A stretch of 64,000 bases of DNA from Albugo candida. Taxonomy: Eukaryota > Oomycota > Peronosporomycetes > Albuginales. Every line of letters starts with the position of its first letter. The stretch's first letter is position 1. Positions 1 to 12,200 of the stretch are shown here, piece by piece. The DNA is taken from NCBI GenBank assembly GCA_040437565.1, contig JBDOQK010000002.1, positions 1,028,122-1,092,121 of the forward strand, in the 5' to 3' direction. Made by a program: the position numbers and the translations under genes. The notes beneath the pieces were generated by a model. It did not search any database. It was not told where the DNA came from and saw nothing but the letters and a program-made list of their open reading frames with translations.

Positions 1-175
1 GTGAAGCAGGTGGCCAACATTCTCGTGGTTGCTGTTGACGCGCCACTGAAGTAATGTAACGAAAATGGTGCGATGATGGTCGTGAAGGAGGTGGTCAACA
101 TTTTTCTGGTTGATGATATCGCAACAGAGATAAAGGGTAACGAAAATAGTGATGAGATGGTCGTGGAGGACGTCA
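1..175 (+). repeat. 81-bp tandem repeat, about 2.2 copies
   Basis: Units start at 1, 82 and 163. Each begins with a GTGAAGSAGGTGG-like or GTGGAGGAC-like stretch and contains TAACGAAAATRGTG, at 57 and again at 138. The period is 27 codons. In the frame that is open from 73 to 345 the second unit reads as an acidic, valine-rich peptide (VKEVVNIFLVDDIATEI), and the first unit aligns with it but carries a stop. The repeat therefore looks like the relic of an in-frame protein repeat. It is cut by the window edge. Confidence 0.6.
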
Positions 176-1406
176 TTCCTCACGCCGATGTTGAAGAAAG
201 GCCGACCCGCATGACAATATTCGTACATAGTCGGAATCCTCCAACAGCGAGCCTGGAACGTTCTCAATCTACTGCACGACAATATCCGCAACATTGTTTC
301 AATCCGTCATCTCACAGCGGCCATTGTTTAATAACCCTTTCGTGAGGTATATGGAGCTATACTCCCCAGACTTTCACTTTTCTGATATTTGCAACCCACT
401 TGAACGCCGCGTAACGTTTGATTTCCATTAAACAGTCGATGACAGGAAGACTCATAATTCCCTTCAACACGCTGCTTACTGCTTCCACTTTGGTCGATGT
501 CAAAGTGTTGTATCTTGAACATCGAGAGAAAGCTGTTGACCGATTTCATGTCCAACCTCCTGTAGCCACACCAGCGCACTGATATCAAAATTTGCGATAT
601 TCGCTTTCGCCTTCTCGTTCTCCACCGTTGCTCGTGAACGAGCCAATATCCATGCCAAATTCTTCAACAACTAGGACTTGTATTTCTGTAAGTCCCTTGT
701 CTCTATCACGTAACACGAATGCTGGAGATGGCTGGAGGCTGAATTGTAGGAAGTTCAAAAACTAGCTCCAGTTATTTTCATTCACCGACACGAGCCCAAG
801 TCCGACAATTTGGATCACGCTGTTTCCATATCAAAAGCACGCTCCAAGGAGAATCCCACCGACTGCCACGCTCGCTGTATGACTTTTATGCCCGAAGACC
901 TTCACGTAAAATGACACTCAACCGCATGAATTCATCATCTACGATTTAAGGTTTCCTTCGGGCCTGGAATGTTTAGTGCAGCCATGTAGGATGGAATGAG
1001 GCTGTATTGCTCAATATCACTTCCCTATAACTCAAGCTTCAACTTTTTGAGTGCGTGAGAACAGTTCATATATGGGGTGGAAATCCTTCCGTTTTTGTAA
1101 CTTCGTTTATATCATCAAGGTAGTCACTTTCTTACCGGAGATTATGGCCATATCTCTGACTGCAGGATTTACACCAATTATTTCACAGTTGTATATCTAC
1201 GAGGCACCTCTGACGATTCGGATACTTGACAGGAGTGCAAAATAAACTTCGTTGTAGGGCTGAATGCCTGAATGATATCCTTTTCATTGGCATAGCTCCT
1301 TTTCTCAAAGAAGCTCTTCTTGTTTCTGTTCTAGGTCGTCGTATTCCATCGCTGGTACTGAAATGAGTAATATGTATATTCGAACGTATAGTGTACAGCC
1401 TTGTTA
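176..1406. other. No recognised gene
   Basis: Only short open frames on both strands (for example 73-345 plus, 328-588 minus, 1051-1245 plus). None shows a domain I recognise. I see no terminal repeat, tRNA-like fold or long tandem array here. Confidence 0.5.
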
Positions 1407-1414
1407 TATCTTTT

Positions 1415-1578
1415 GGGAATTGCTATTTCCACCCAGCTTTTTGCTATTTCCACCCACCAGAGTAACTTTTTGACCAACCAGATTATGACGTTATTACCAC
1501 TCCAATGTGACTTTCTGACCAATCAGATTACGGCGTTATTTCCACCCAACTTTTTACTCTTTCCACCTACCTTTATCA
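1415..1578 (+). repeat. Left terminal inverted repeat of MULE A
   Basis: It is the reverse complement of about 4785-4900. The left arm contains a subterminal duplication: the segment with GACCAAYCAGATTA is present twice (about 1472-1500 and 1517-1540), whereas the right arm has it once. The motif GCTATTTCCACCC is also iterated at the tip. Confidence 0.8.
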
Positions 1579-1627
1579 ATATCCTATTTCATCAATTGCA
1601 ACCACTCTTTTGCCACTCGCTGTGATC

Positions 1628-3690
1628 TCATTGAACACGTTCGCCAAGTGTGTCTTGAGTCTGGCTATAAGGTGTCGATAAAACGTTCAGATGGAGACAG
1701 GCGATTTTTGCTTGCTTGTGATCTTGGTGGGGAGTGTAGGAGACGCTCTGCTGGAAACGTTGAGGGAAAGACACGAAAGACAGGCACCAGACTGCAAGGG
1801 ATCCTTGGGAGGCTTTTGGGAAGAAAAATGGAGATGGTTGCTGGAAGGTCAAATTGCGCAACATCCAACACAATCATGAACCTTCAGAGAGTATGACTGG
1901 GCATCCAGGATGCCGAAGAATGACTGAAGAAGAAAAGCGCCGCGTACAGCAACTCGTATCAGCTGGAGTCTCTGCACGTCAGGGGTTAAATCTTTTGCAT
2001 CGTGAATTTCCGGAATATCTGGCTATGACGAATGCCTTCTACAACGCCAAAGCGCAATGTCGTTTGAAGGAATTGGCAGGCAGGGCTTAGATCCAGGCTT
2101 TGATGGATGAACTCACATCGAGCACGTGGACGTATAGTGTTAAAACCACCCACCGGTGGTGGGCGCGTCGCACATTTGTTCATGGCTCATCCAGCATCCA
2201 TCCGTTTAGCTCGCCGGTATTGTGGTATTCTTCTCTTGGAGTGTACGTACAAAATGAACAGATTTAGGATGCCTCTGCTGAGCATTGTTGGATGAACGGA
2301 AATGAACTCAACATTTTACTTGGCTTTTGCATTTTTATCAGGGGAGGGGAAGGCAGATTATATCTGGGCACTTAAGCAGCTGCGAAACATGTTGGTACAA
2401 ACACCAGACGTTCTGATGACAGATTGCGACTTGGCACTAGCTGGTGCCATTGAAGAAATATTTCTGGACTGCGCACATCTCCTATGCATGTGGCACATCG
2501 GAAAAAATGTACTTGCGAATTGCAAGAAAGAATTTGGCACGAACGAGGAACGGGAGGATTTTTTGAAAGTTGGACAAATGTTTGTAGATCAAAGACAATT
2601 GCAAACTATGATGCAGGATGGAGTACACTTAAAATTAAGTATGCTGGAAAATCGGACGTTGTCAGCTATTTGGAGAAAACCTGGACTCCGCATAAAGCAA
2701 AATTTGTGCGCGTCTGGACAGAAAAGGTGATGCATTTTCAAAATGCTTCGACGTCGGCGGTCTTATGAATGTGCTACAATTGCTTCTCTTGCAATTGCAG
2801 CGCAAAGAGATATTCGGTTAGGAAAGGATGCAATTGCGAGCGCATTCTATATATCAAGTCAGATTCAATCAATTATTCAAACATGATCGTAAGAATTTGC
2901 AAAATTTTAATTTCACCGTGTTCATTTCTTTTGATTATAAGCACCCACTTTGTACCAAATAATTTTTTCATCGGACATCGATACTCAATATTTGTGTATA
3001 CGGTTTTGTGTCTTAGATGTACTGAATCGCATCTAGCTTTGAAGTGGTACCTACAAAAATCTACTGGAAATCTGGATCTTGTTCAGGCAAGAATGAAGCA
3101 AGCCATTGAGCACCAAGCCCGGGAGCTTGAAGCAAACATTGCTAGCGAGCGCATCCGAATCCCACATGTATTCCTTGATGGTGTAAGTTATGAGCAGCTG
3201 GTGGACGCGTCTCCGTTTTTGATCTGAAATAGTCAAAGAGAAATTTAATAGACCGGAAGAGGATTTGAAGAATGCCTGCAGCCATACGTTGTGGAGTACT
3301 ATGGGATTACGATGTGTGCATGAAATCCGTGAAGGTTGTAACAGCCCCATACCCTTAACATTGATTCACCTGCATTGACACCTAGGTCACATTAATTACA
3401 ATGCAAAAACGGAAGGGGCCAAGCAAGTTTCCATCATGCCGAACAACATCGCGTCCTTTCAGCTCTACTTGAAAGCACTGGAAAGCCGCTATTTGAATTG
3501 TTCGCCAGCCCAACAGTCAATCATTCATGCTAAAGTTTCAGAATTGGTAAGTGGGAATTTTTCGGTCCTTGCTGAACCTTCTGTCGTGAAGGCGAAAAGA
3601 CGTCCACTTGGGGCCCAACATAAGGCTCTCTATTCATCAACAAAGCGCGAACCGTCAGCATTTGAGCATGCAATGAAGCCTAAGCGGTGA
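1628..3690 (+). pseudogene. MULE A transposase with FAR1-like DNA-binding domain, frameshifted
   Basis: Pieces appear in the order expected of a FAR1/MULE transposase. A zinc-binding N-terminal part (about 1628-1900) is followed by HNHEPSESMTGHPGCRR and a helical stretch ending YNAKAQCRLKELAGR (1854-2090). The MULE transposase core contains DVLMTDCDLALAGAIEEIF and LCMWHIGKNV (2302-2560), then WTPHKAKFVRVWTEK (about 2680-2730), and a C-terminal tail ending STKREPSAFEHAMKPKR (3436-3690). Known family role: cut-and-paste transposition in the nucleus. The pieces lie in different frames with stops between them, and about 250 bp of unrelated sequence separates the segment ending near 2764 from its continuation near 3015. 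That could be an intron or an insertion. Not functional as read. Confidence 0.8.
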
Positions 3691-4874
3691 TGTACAAAAT
3701 GTAAAGAGAGGGACATGATATCCGAAAATGTCTCACGAAGATTTCAACACTATTTTCATCTTGTAGGCAAGATGGAGGTGAGCAAAGTAGAAGGGAAAAC
3801 TGAATTTGCAAATACTTATTTTGCCCAATCATATAATAAAAAGGCGGGTGGAAATAGTAAAAATTAGTGTGATAATAACGTCGTAATCTGATTGGTAAGA
3901 AAATTACATTGGTGGGTGGAAATAGCAANNNNNNNNNNNNNNNNNNNNNNNNNNNNNNNNNNNNNNNNNNNNNNNNNNNNNNNNNNNNNNNNNNNNNNNN
4001 NNNNNNNNNNNNNNNNNNNNNNNNNNNNTCAGGCAAGAATGAAGCAAGCCATTGAGCACCAAGCCCGGGAGCTTGAAGCAAACATTGCTAGCGAGCGCAT
4101 CCGAATCCCACATGTATTCCTTGATGGTGTAAGTTATGAGCAGCTGGTGGACGCGTCTCCGTTTTTGATCTGAAATAGTCAAAGAGAAATTTAATAGACC
4201 GGAAGAGGATTTGAAGAATGCCTGCAGCCATACGTTGTGGAGTACTATGGGATTACGATGTGTGCATGAAATCCGTGAAGGTTGTAACAGCCCCATACCC
4301 TTAACATTGATTCACCTGCATTGACACCTAGGTCACATTAATTACAATGCAAAAACGGAAGGGGCCAAGCAAGTTTCCATCATGCCGAACAACATCGCGT
4401 CCTTTCAGCTCTACTTGAAAGCACTGGAAAGCCGCTATTTGAATTGTTCGCCAGCCCAACAGTCAATCATTCATGCTAAAGTTTCAGAATTGGTAAGTGG
4501 GAATTTTTCGGTCCTTGCTGAACCTTCTGTCGTGAAGGCGAAAAGACGTCCACTTGGGGCCCAACATAAGGCTCTCTATTCATCAACAAAGCGCGAACCG
4601 TCAGCATTTGAGCATGCAATGAAGCCTAAGCGGTGATGTACAAAATGTAAAGAGAGGGACATGATATCCGAAAATGTCTCACGAAGATTTCAACACTATT
4701 TTCATCTTGTAGGCAAGATGGAGGTGAGCAAAGTAGAAGGGAAAACTGAATTTGCAAATACTTATTTTGCCCAATCATATAATAAAAAGGCGGGTGGAAA
4801 TAGTAAAAATTAGTGTGATAATAACGTCGTAATCTGATTGGTAAGAAAATTACATTGGTGGGTGGAAATAGCAA
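3083..4874. other. 100-N gap (3929-4028) with duplicated 846-bp flanks
   Basis: The sequence right of the gap (4029-4874) repeats 3083-3928 with no difference seen by eye. The open frames at 3436-3690 and 4382-4636 are therefore the same DNA shown twice. Most likely unmerged overlapping contig ends, not a biological duplication. Confidence 0.85.
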
Positions 4875-4900
4875 AAAGCTGGGTGGAAATAGCAATTCCC
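4785..4900 (-). repeat. Right terminal inverted repeat of MULE A
   Basis: Reverse complement of the 1415 end, terminating GCAATTCCC at 4900, directly followed by the target duplication TATCTTTT. It keeps the two GGGTGGAAATAGCAA motifs that mirror the left tip. Confidence 0.8.
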
Positions 4901-4949
4901 TATCTTTTCTATTTTATCATTATCTCGGGGGATTTATAAAAGAGGGATT

Positions 4950-7316
4950 CGGTATAACCCCGCCCCTTTTTTGGTATAGCCACACCCCTAACTTAAATGA
5001 AAACACCGGTATCGCCACACTCGCTAGATTATGGGAACAGGTATCGCCACACCTCCTGAATTAAATTACAGATTTGCTTTGTTATTTGTGGGTTGTTGAC
5101 ATGAGCGCCTGTTCTGACCTTCTTGTTTGCAGACCCCGCATCTTCGCTTGGGCAGTTCCTGCCCCTCCCTCTTATTGTACTCAAATGCGGATGGATCACG
5201 CTTGGTACTCGTTGATCCTTTCTGCCGTCCACGTGAGGCCACTGCGGTAGGATCAATTACACTTGGGCTTGGAACCGATGCAAGGCAATTGAGACTCTGC
5301 TTAAAAAGGCGCTTCCTGTGCGGAGGAAAGCTCGAATAACGCGCTTGCAACTTACTTAATGTCCGAAAAGCATGTTTCTCCTGACGACGAATTGCGGGAT
5401 GCAGTGTGGAATGTACAGACTTGTTAAGCCACCAGCGCTCATGAAATTGAGCTTCATGCAAGATTGACCCCAACTTTGCAGCTCTTAGATGGCATGATAC
5501 CACGGCAATCATTTAGTGCTCGTGAATGTTCTAGTGAAGTTTTCACTTTTCTCCATCGATAGTGCCTTTTGGTACTGCTCGGAGACCTGCAGAAAAAAAA
5601 TATGGTCAGTACATACCTTGCAAGTACTGTATAGAACTGTATGCATAAACTAGTGTTACACACTTCATTCAATGCATATTGTGAAATCTTTCAATTCACA
5701 GTTGTCCAGAGCTCCCACTAAGGCGGACTATAGTGTGTGAACGATCGTATGCAGCTTTTTGACTCGTTTCTTGGCGCTGCTGTTGAGCCGCGAGAATCAA
5801 TTTGTCATAAACTGTTGCCAAATCTCCTGCTGAAACTGCAATCCATTTCTTCAAGGTTGCATGTCCGCCTCCAACGCGAGATGTAGCTACATGCCCAAAA
5901 TGCTTAGTTTTTTTGATCCAAGCAAGGATGAATTTCTCGTTGTGCGGAATCCATGTGGATTGTAAATACGCATAGTCAGTCTCATTAGTAGCATCTTTCA
6001 GGAGCACCCAATTCTTATCGAATTTCCTGTTCAGTTGCAGAGCAGTACAATCCGTGCCACTTTGTGAAAGATTTCTCCCAGTCTTCATCTTTTGCAAAGT
6101 GCTCTTTGGCATCTACCAGGACATTCTTATCAATATGCCATTTGCAAAGCTGATTCTTCGCTTCAGTTATAACACGTGAGATTGCAGCCATCAATGCCAA
6201 TTCTCTGTCAGTGAAAATGACAATTGGCCCAGGAATTTTATCTTGCAAACTTTCCTCATTTGCCCAAGTGCCCAAATGTAATCATCTTCTGATTCATGTC
6301 GCAAGACAACATAGCAATCAGAATATGACTGGTTTGTGCATGCCGCACCCAGGACATGGAAAAATGGCATTTGAAACCTGGAGATTTTGTCTGCTCTTAG
6401 TTGAAGTTGGGCAAAGATTGGTTGCAAGCATTTTACTCACCTATTGGTTTTGTATGTCGAATCTTCTAGAAGAATCCCCCGAAGAAAAGTCATTGTCTGT
6501 CGATATGCAAGGCTTAGGTGCAATCAAGAGGCGCGTTAATTTTATCGATGAGGGGTCCCGATCAAGCTCATTCCTAAGGACACTTCCCTCTTGTGTTTTC
6601 AGCAATGCTACAAGAGGGCTGCGACCAAGGAGAAACCGGTACGTTCACGTTTTCGAACATTGTGAATGTCTTGCCCGCTGGCAGGAAAAGCAGCATCAGA
6701 CGGCTTTATCGTACTTGAAATCAACCGAGGACGTGCTCCACCTTTTGTCAAGTCCAGAATTTGCTGCTTCTCCACCTGGTTCAATACCCTGGCTTCTAGG
6801 AATGCTGCAAGATTCTCTGCTGCCTCATGATTGTGAGTTGCAACAACCACACTCACTCGACATTTTTGAACAGAATTTTGACTCAGTTGACGCTGAATGG
6901 CGATTAACCATGGGCACATTAGAAGCCGCGTTGATGTTTGGCGGATCCTCGTGCCTATGTTTTTGTAACGACCACCGTGGACACAAGCAAGCCACATCTT
7001 CCTAGTATTACCGTACTTTTCGGCCTTTGTGCGACCTTTCTTTGTTGAATAGCTTTCTTGCCACGCAAAGGTTTGTACTGCCTTAGGTCTCGTATGTGTA
7101 TTCCGGGGGTGAAGCACGTGGCATAGTGAGGACAGGGTATTTACTTTAGCGTTCTCATAGCAATATAAGTAGGGCATATGCGAATTTGAAAATAGCGAGT
7201 GTGCTGATGCCGGTTCTCATTTATCAAGAATATTTAAAGGGTGTAACAATACCGGTGTTCTCAATTAAGTTAGGGGGTGCGGCTATACCTAAAAAGGGGG
7301 GGGGGTTGCTATACCG
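4950..7316 (-). mobile_element. Mutator-like DNA transposon B, broken
   Basis: Inverted ends: 4950 onward reads CGGTATAACCCCGCCCC, then GGTATAGCCACACCCCTAAC and ACACCGGTATCGCCACA. The region ending at 7316 is the diverged reverse complement (about 130 bp). Weaker similarity continues outward to about 4930 and 7340, so the exact tips are uncertain and I found no clear target duplication. It lies only about 50 bp from MULE A and encodes a related transposase on the minus strand, but its terminal repeats differ from those of A. Confidence 0.8.
5066..7177 (-). pseudogene. MULE B transposase with FAR1-like domain, frameshifted
   Basis: Read from 7177 downward. A FAR1-like N-terminus (6608-7177) has MWLACVHGGRYKN and THNHEAAENLAAFLEARV. 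The transposase core (6015-6427) has FPFFHVLGA-like FQMPFFHVLGAACTNQSY, DYIWALGQMRK, PIVIFTDRELALMAAI and LCKWHIDKNVLVDAK. The following segment (5696-6112) has WIPHNEKFILAWIKKTKHFG and VGGGHATLKKWI. The C-terminal tail (5066-5512) has STKRDPSAFEYNKREGQ and a zinc-knuckle-like CGVCKQEGQNRRSC. The tail matches MULE A (STKREPSAFEHA), so A and B are one family. Frame changes and stops separate the pieces. Confidence 0.8.
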
Positions 7317-9120
7317 GGCTCCTATTTTTTATCCCTTTATTTATTCTATTATATTTTAATAAACCAATCAGAGGCCACTAAGCTATTAATCTATGGAGCT
7401 GGGGGCTGATTACAGAAAGCATAGGGGCTGAATAACGATTCCTATTTTTGATGTGCCTTACGTTGAAACAGTAGTATAGCCATCTTATTGACCGAACATA
7501 TCATTTACACAAATTAGTCAATCAAAGGAATTTGGTCTGTGGCAATAGTCACACCCTGTCAAGAATAATCTACTGGTTGATGTTATGGCAATATCGTTCC
7601 TTCCGCTTATTCCTTTTTGCGCTTCCAAGACTACGCAGTACTGTTCGCTACCTTTTCATCGTCTGTATTTGTGGGTGCCACCTGTAACATAACCAGATTT
7701 GTCGTGTACTCACTCAAGTGCAAACCATTCCATTTCGTGATGCTCTAATCTCGTCAATCTGAGATATGTCAGCAACAAAAGAAGTCCCAGGTTGCTGCAT
7801 TTTAGAATGGAAGCTCCATGGATTCTTCGGCAAGCCATGTCGACATTAACAAAGCGATCATGCAGTGGTGACATACATACATGCTTTTATTGAGAAAGAT
7901 TCACTGGATCAATGCTCTGTAAAGAGGTGTCTGCGTATGTGGCGGCTAACCGAAGGCGTTCGACCGTAATCTAGGAAGCTGATGTTTTTACTATAACTAT
8001 CGTAAGAACAAACGTTTCTGTGTTTACTTCCACAAATTCTCAGCAGTGAATGTCTAAGCTCGCATATTTAATGATAATCCATATTTCGCGTTTCGAAATT
8101 TCTGAGAGAACACTTCTGAGACGACAGGATCACATATCTGATACCGATAAAATGTGTATATAGAAATCCAAAGGAGCTTCAATTCCATTGTGAATGCCAA
8201 TTATAGGCTTATACTTCAGCCAACTTTTGCACGCTACCTTTCTGTGTACTTCTCCTAAGATTTCGATCCCACACATAGATACTTCTTCGAAAAGCACGAC
8301 TAAAATTCCCATTAAGACCAAGATGTCTAGGTCGGAGTTTCTGCTGAGCAGAAGCGAACTTGGATCAGAATTACATCAATTATACATATAGGTGGCATCT
8401 GGCGATACTGTGAACGTGGAGAATGCAGAATTGCCTATTTTGTGAATTGACTCGTAAGATCGAGAATAAGTCGTGTCTCGCTGCAAATCTTTATTCTATA
8501 AGCGTAATGTTCTGATATCTGCAAACGATTATTATTTCATCAAGTATTCACACATCTATCACATATTTAGTGGAGCTCCCACAAAGAATACATCCCGACA
8601 AGATCATTTTATAAACGACTATGTTCCCTCTACCATACAGTTCTGCAAGAGGGAAAGGCACGGTCCAAGACTTAGTCATCTCACGGCGCCAGAAAGACGT
8701 AGAAACGCTTTAGAATATTTATGAGTCTTCTCAAGATCATCGAAAACTTCCATTATAAACTACACAACGTTTTAACCATTTGCTTGATTCTCTAGGCGTT
8801 CGAAAGGATCCTTAAGAATTATACATATTAAGCAGCGTTGTCGTGTTTATCTGGGGGGAGAGGACTAACTCATGTACCGCTTTTTCTCCTCTTGCAGAAT
8901 TGCATAGTAATGGGAACATAGTAGTTTATATAGAGCAAGCAGGGATGTTTCGTTTATAGAGATTCATTAGCTTTTCTGAATGAACGGGAATTCTTAATGT
9001 GAAAAATCATTCTCTAACAAGTATAAGTGTATTAAGTGATCATGGTCATAGCACGAGTGTGTGTGGCGAGACAAGAATTATCGAGTATCTGCATAGCATT
9101 CGGGCGACGGTAGGGGCTTT
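7317..9120. other. No recognised gene (1.8 kb)
   Basis: Short open frames only (8130-8321 minus, 8473-8724 plus, 8999-9226 plus). None has a domain I recognise. The sequence is AT-rich and I found no terminal repeats, tRNA-like folds or element termini. Confidence 0.5.
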
Positions 9121-9292
9121 TGTAGGGCACGACGGCATGCGAAAGACGATACATGTTTCCGCAAGCAATGAATCATATAGGAATCAGGCAAAAAATCCAG
9201 TGAAAGAGTCAGTAGGCTTAGACTAACACAGGGTTGTGAACTAAGGACCTAAGTGAGCTTCACTTTTCGTTTTTACCAGCTTAGACACTACA
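9121..9292 (+). repeat. 5' LTR of gypsy 1
   Basis: TGTAGGGCACG at the start and CACTACA at the end, matched by 18414-18586 along its full length with about two dozen differences. Confidence 0.85.
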
Positions 9293-12200
9293 TCTGGTAG
9301 CACTTGTTGGTCAGCGAGCCTAACTATGACCCGAACCCGACATTGCCCTGAGCTTGACATTTATCCCTGACTAGAACCTCACCTGGACCTACTCCGGACG
9401 CCGATTGATCAAGTGTCTTAAGTGGAGATGTACAGGACATTAGGGGGCCTTCAAACGCAGAGCTCATGCAAAACATGCTCGCGATGATGGCGCAGCAACA
9501 AGAAATGATGCGCAAGATGACCGAGGAGACAGCGCTTAAAGACCTCCGACTGAAGCCGTGAATGCGCCTCGTTACAGTGGACATATTCAGGAGTCGTTTT
9601 CTTTATCTCAAGAACAAGTGCATCAGTATTTTGAAGTGAAGCGTGTTGCCTGGAAGGTTGCGACGATGGCGCCACAATTATTCTGACTATCGAAAGCATG
9701 CTCACCGGCACAGCGGCGGAGTGGTTTGTCTGGTCATGCAACCGAGTTGATACTGTCGATTTATTACTCTGGCACACTGAGCAAGGATTTGTACCCGCAG
9801 ACCTACAGATAAGGTTTCTTGACCAACTTCGGAATCTCACTCAAGCGTAGTGTCTAGATCTTGAAGACTTTGTGAATCGCTTCCGACAGCTAATGAAACA
9901 AGTACGTAATATGAGTGAATTGACTTTGTCTTCTACTTTACTTAAGGCCTGAAGCATCAGACCCGCGCCGAAGTGAAATATCGCCGTGGCTCATCGCTTA
10001 GTCAGGCAATATGTCGCATACGACTTTGAGCGTTCACATTTTAGCGCAGGGAGTTCAAGGCGTGCAAAGATTTGGTCGACCAGGAAGGAGCTCTCATCAA
10101 AGATTCGAGTACTCTCAACCCGAGCCAATGGAAATTGAGAATGTGCAAGTAGTGGCACGAGAAGAGTGCTTTCAGCGCAAGTTGTGCTTCTGTTGCAAGA
10201 AAACAGGAGATCAACCCGCGGAGTGCCCCAAACGGCCACGAACACGAACAGTATAAAGGGCGAGAGCGCGTGTAGTTATGATCGAAAGTGTTCAAGAAAG
10301 AAGTGAAGAGGTTGACGAAGCTATCGCGTTCGATCAATTTATGGTGAATACGCTACAAGTCAATTTGGCAAATAAGCAGCCTTATTTGTTGCGAAAGCCG
10401 GGTACTCTTGATGGCACACCGGTAACGATCATGCTGAATTGTAGGGCATCGACAAATGTGATTCGCCCTGAACTAGCTTCCAGAGTTATCATTACGCAAT
10501 GAGGATAGTTAAAGCGGTTTGATGGGTCACTTACCTCGACGGCGGAGCTAGCGATGGTTGAGGCGACAGTGCACACAAACAAAGGCGAGTTTTTAAACAT
10601 AACTTTCACGGAGACCCATCCGGGTGCCGATCAGGATGTGATTTTTGGTCTTCCGTGGTTTCGAGAATACGCCCCGCAATTTGACTGGACTCAGGCCAAT
10701 TTGCGCGCCCGACACAGCCCAACACCAGTGAACAGGAAGTCCTCGCAGTGGCGAGAAGGCACTCAAGCGACATCGTGATCGGGCCCTATGTGCGCAGAAA
10801 AGGATACGCGGAGCTGTTTTTGGTCAGGGTTTCTTTTATTAAGATGGATGATAATGTCCCGGATTGGCTTCGCGGTCATATTAACGAGTACGCTGTATCT
10901 TTCTAGCGAAGCTCCCAAAAGGACTCCCAGATGCGATTGCGAGTTCAAGAGCGCTGTTCCGTCTATAGAATTGCTGGGTGGAAGTGTCCAATTCGTCATG
11001 GGTGTCAAACATATTTGGCATTCCAAAGAAAGACCACGTGACGGGACAAGCTTCAACACGTGGCGAGTGGCTTCGGTCGGGAAACAGCTTTCAGCCAATT
11101 CGCTGGGTTATCGAGTATCGTTACGTGAATAGCAAAACCAAGATTCCAAAAAATCCACTTCCTCTCATAGAGGAGCTTTTGACAGGATGGCAGGGTGCGT
11201 AGTGTTTACGGTTATTGACTTGGCACAAGGCTACCATCAGATGCTCGGTAGCAGTTTAAGTAGCCAGTACACTGCCTTTTGAACGCACAAAGAAACATTC
11301 CAGTGGTGCGTCGCACCAGTGGGATTGGAGGGAATGCCTGATGTGTGGTCACGCCTTATGCGCGTTCTATTTGACATGTTTGACTTCGTGGTTGTCTACC
11401 TAGTGGACATATGCATTTTCTCAAAGACGAACGAAGAACACAGAACACTTTTGTACGAGGTGTTTGGAGTACTTCACCACGAGAAGGTATATGCTCAACG
11501 AAGAAATTTGCTCCTTCGACAAGGACAGTATCGAGTTCCTAGGTCACACAGTTTCCAGGAATGGCTTAAGCATCGACTAGCGTAAGATCTCGGCAATTGA
11601 CAACATGGCCCCACCAACCACGCGAAAGGAAATATTGAGCTTTCTGGGTCTAGCCGGATACTACCGGCGCTTTATAGGCGACTTTGCCAAGATAGCACTT
11701 TCCTTAAGCGAACTTGAGAAGAAGGACTTCTCTTGGGGGTGGGCAGATGATCAGAACGAAGTATTTCGACCACTAAAAGTCGTGCTACAACAAGCTCCCA
11801 TGCTTCAACTGCCGGATGTTGCTAAAACGTTTATCGTCACAACAGACGCGTCACGATTATGCATGGGTGGCATCTTATCTCAGCTTACAAATGGAGCGGA
11901 TTATCATATAGCGTTTCTCCAAAACGTTTGGAATTCACGAAAAGTGGTGATCGGCAAATGAGCAAGAATAACTTGCGATCAAGACGACTCTCGCGAAATG
12001 GCGCCATTATCTGCATGGCCGATCGTTTGATGTCTACACCGACAACAACGCGTGCCGTTGAATGCTGCACCATCCCAGCAACACGCCGAAACTAGCATGC
12101 TGACTTTTACTCCCAGTTTGATTTTATTTTGCATCACGTCAAAGAGACTTCCAAAGTTGTCGTCGACGCACTGTCGCGTCCGAGCGTCGCCGGTCCAACC

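Larger units (their letters stand above)
1415..4900 (+). mobile_element. Mutator-like DNA transposon A (MULE), broken
   Basis: The left end begins GGGAATTGCTATTTCCACCC and the right end is its reverse complement, ending at 4900. The inverted repeat extends about 110-160 bp inwards. An 8-bp target duplication TATCTTTT lies at 1407-1414 and 4901-4908. Long terminal inverted repeats, an 8-bp duplication and an internal FAR1/MULE-type transposase together define the superfamily. The apparent length is inflated by an assembly gap with a duplicated flank (3083-4874); the real element is about 2.5 kb. Confidence 0.87.
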
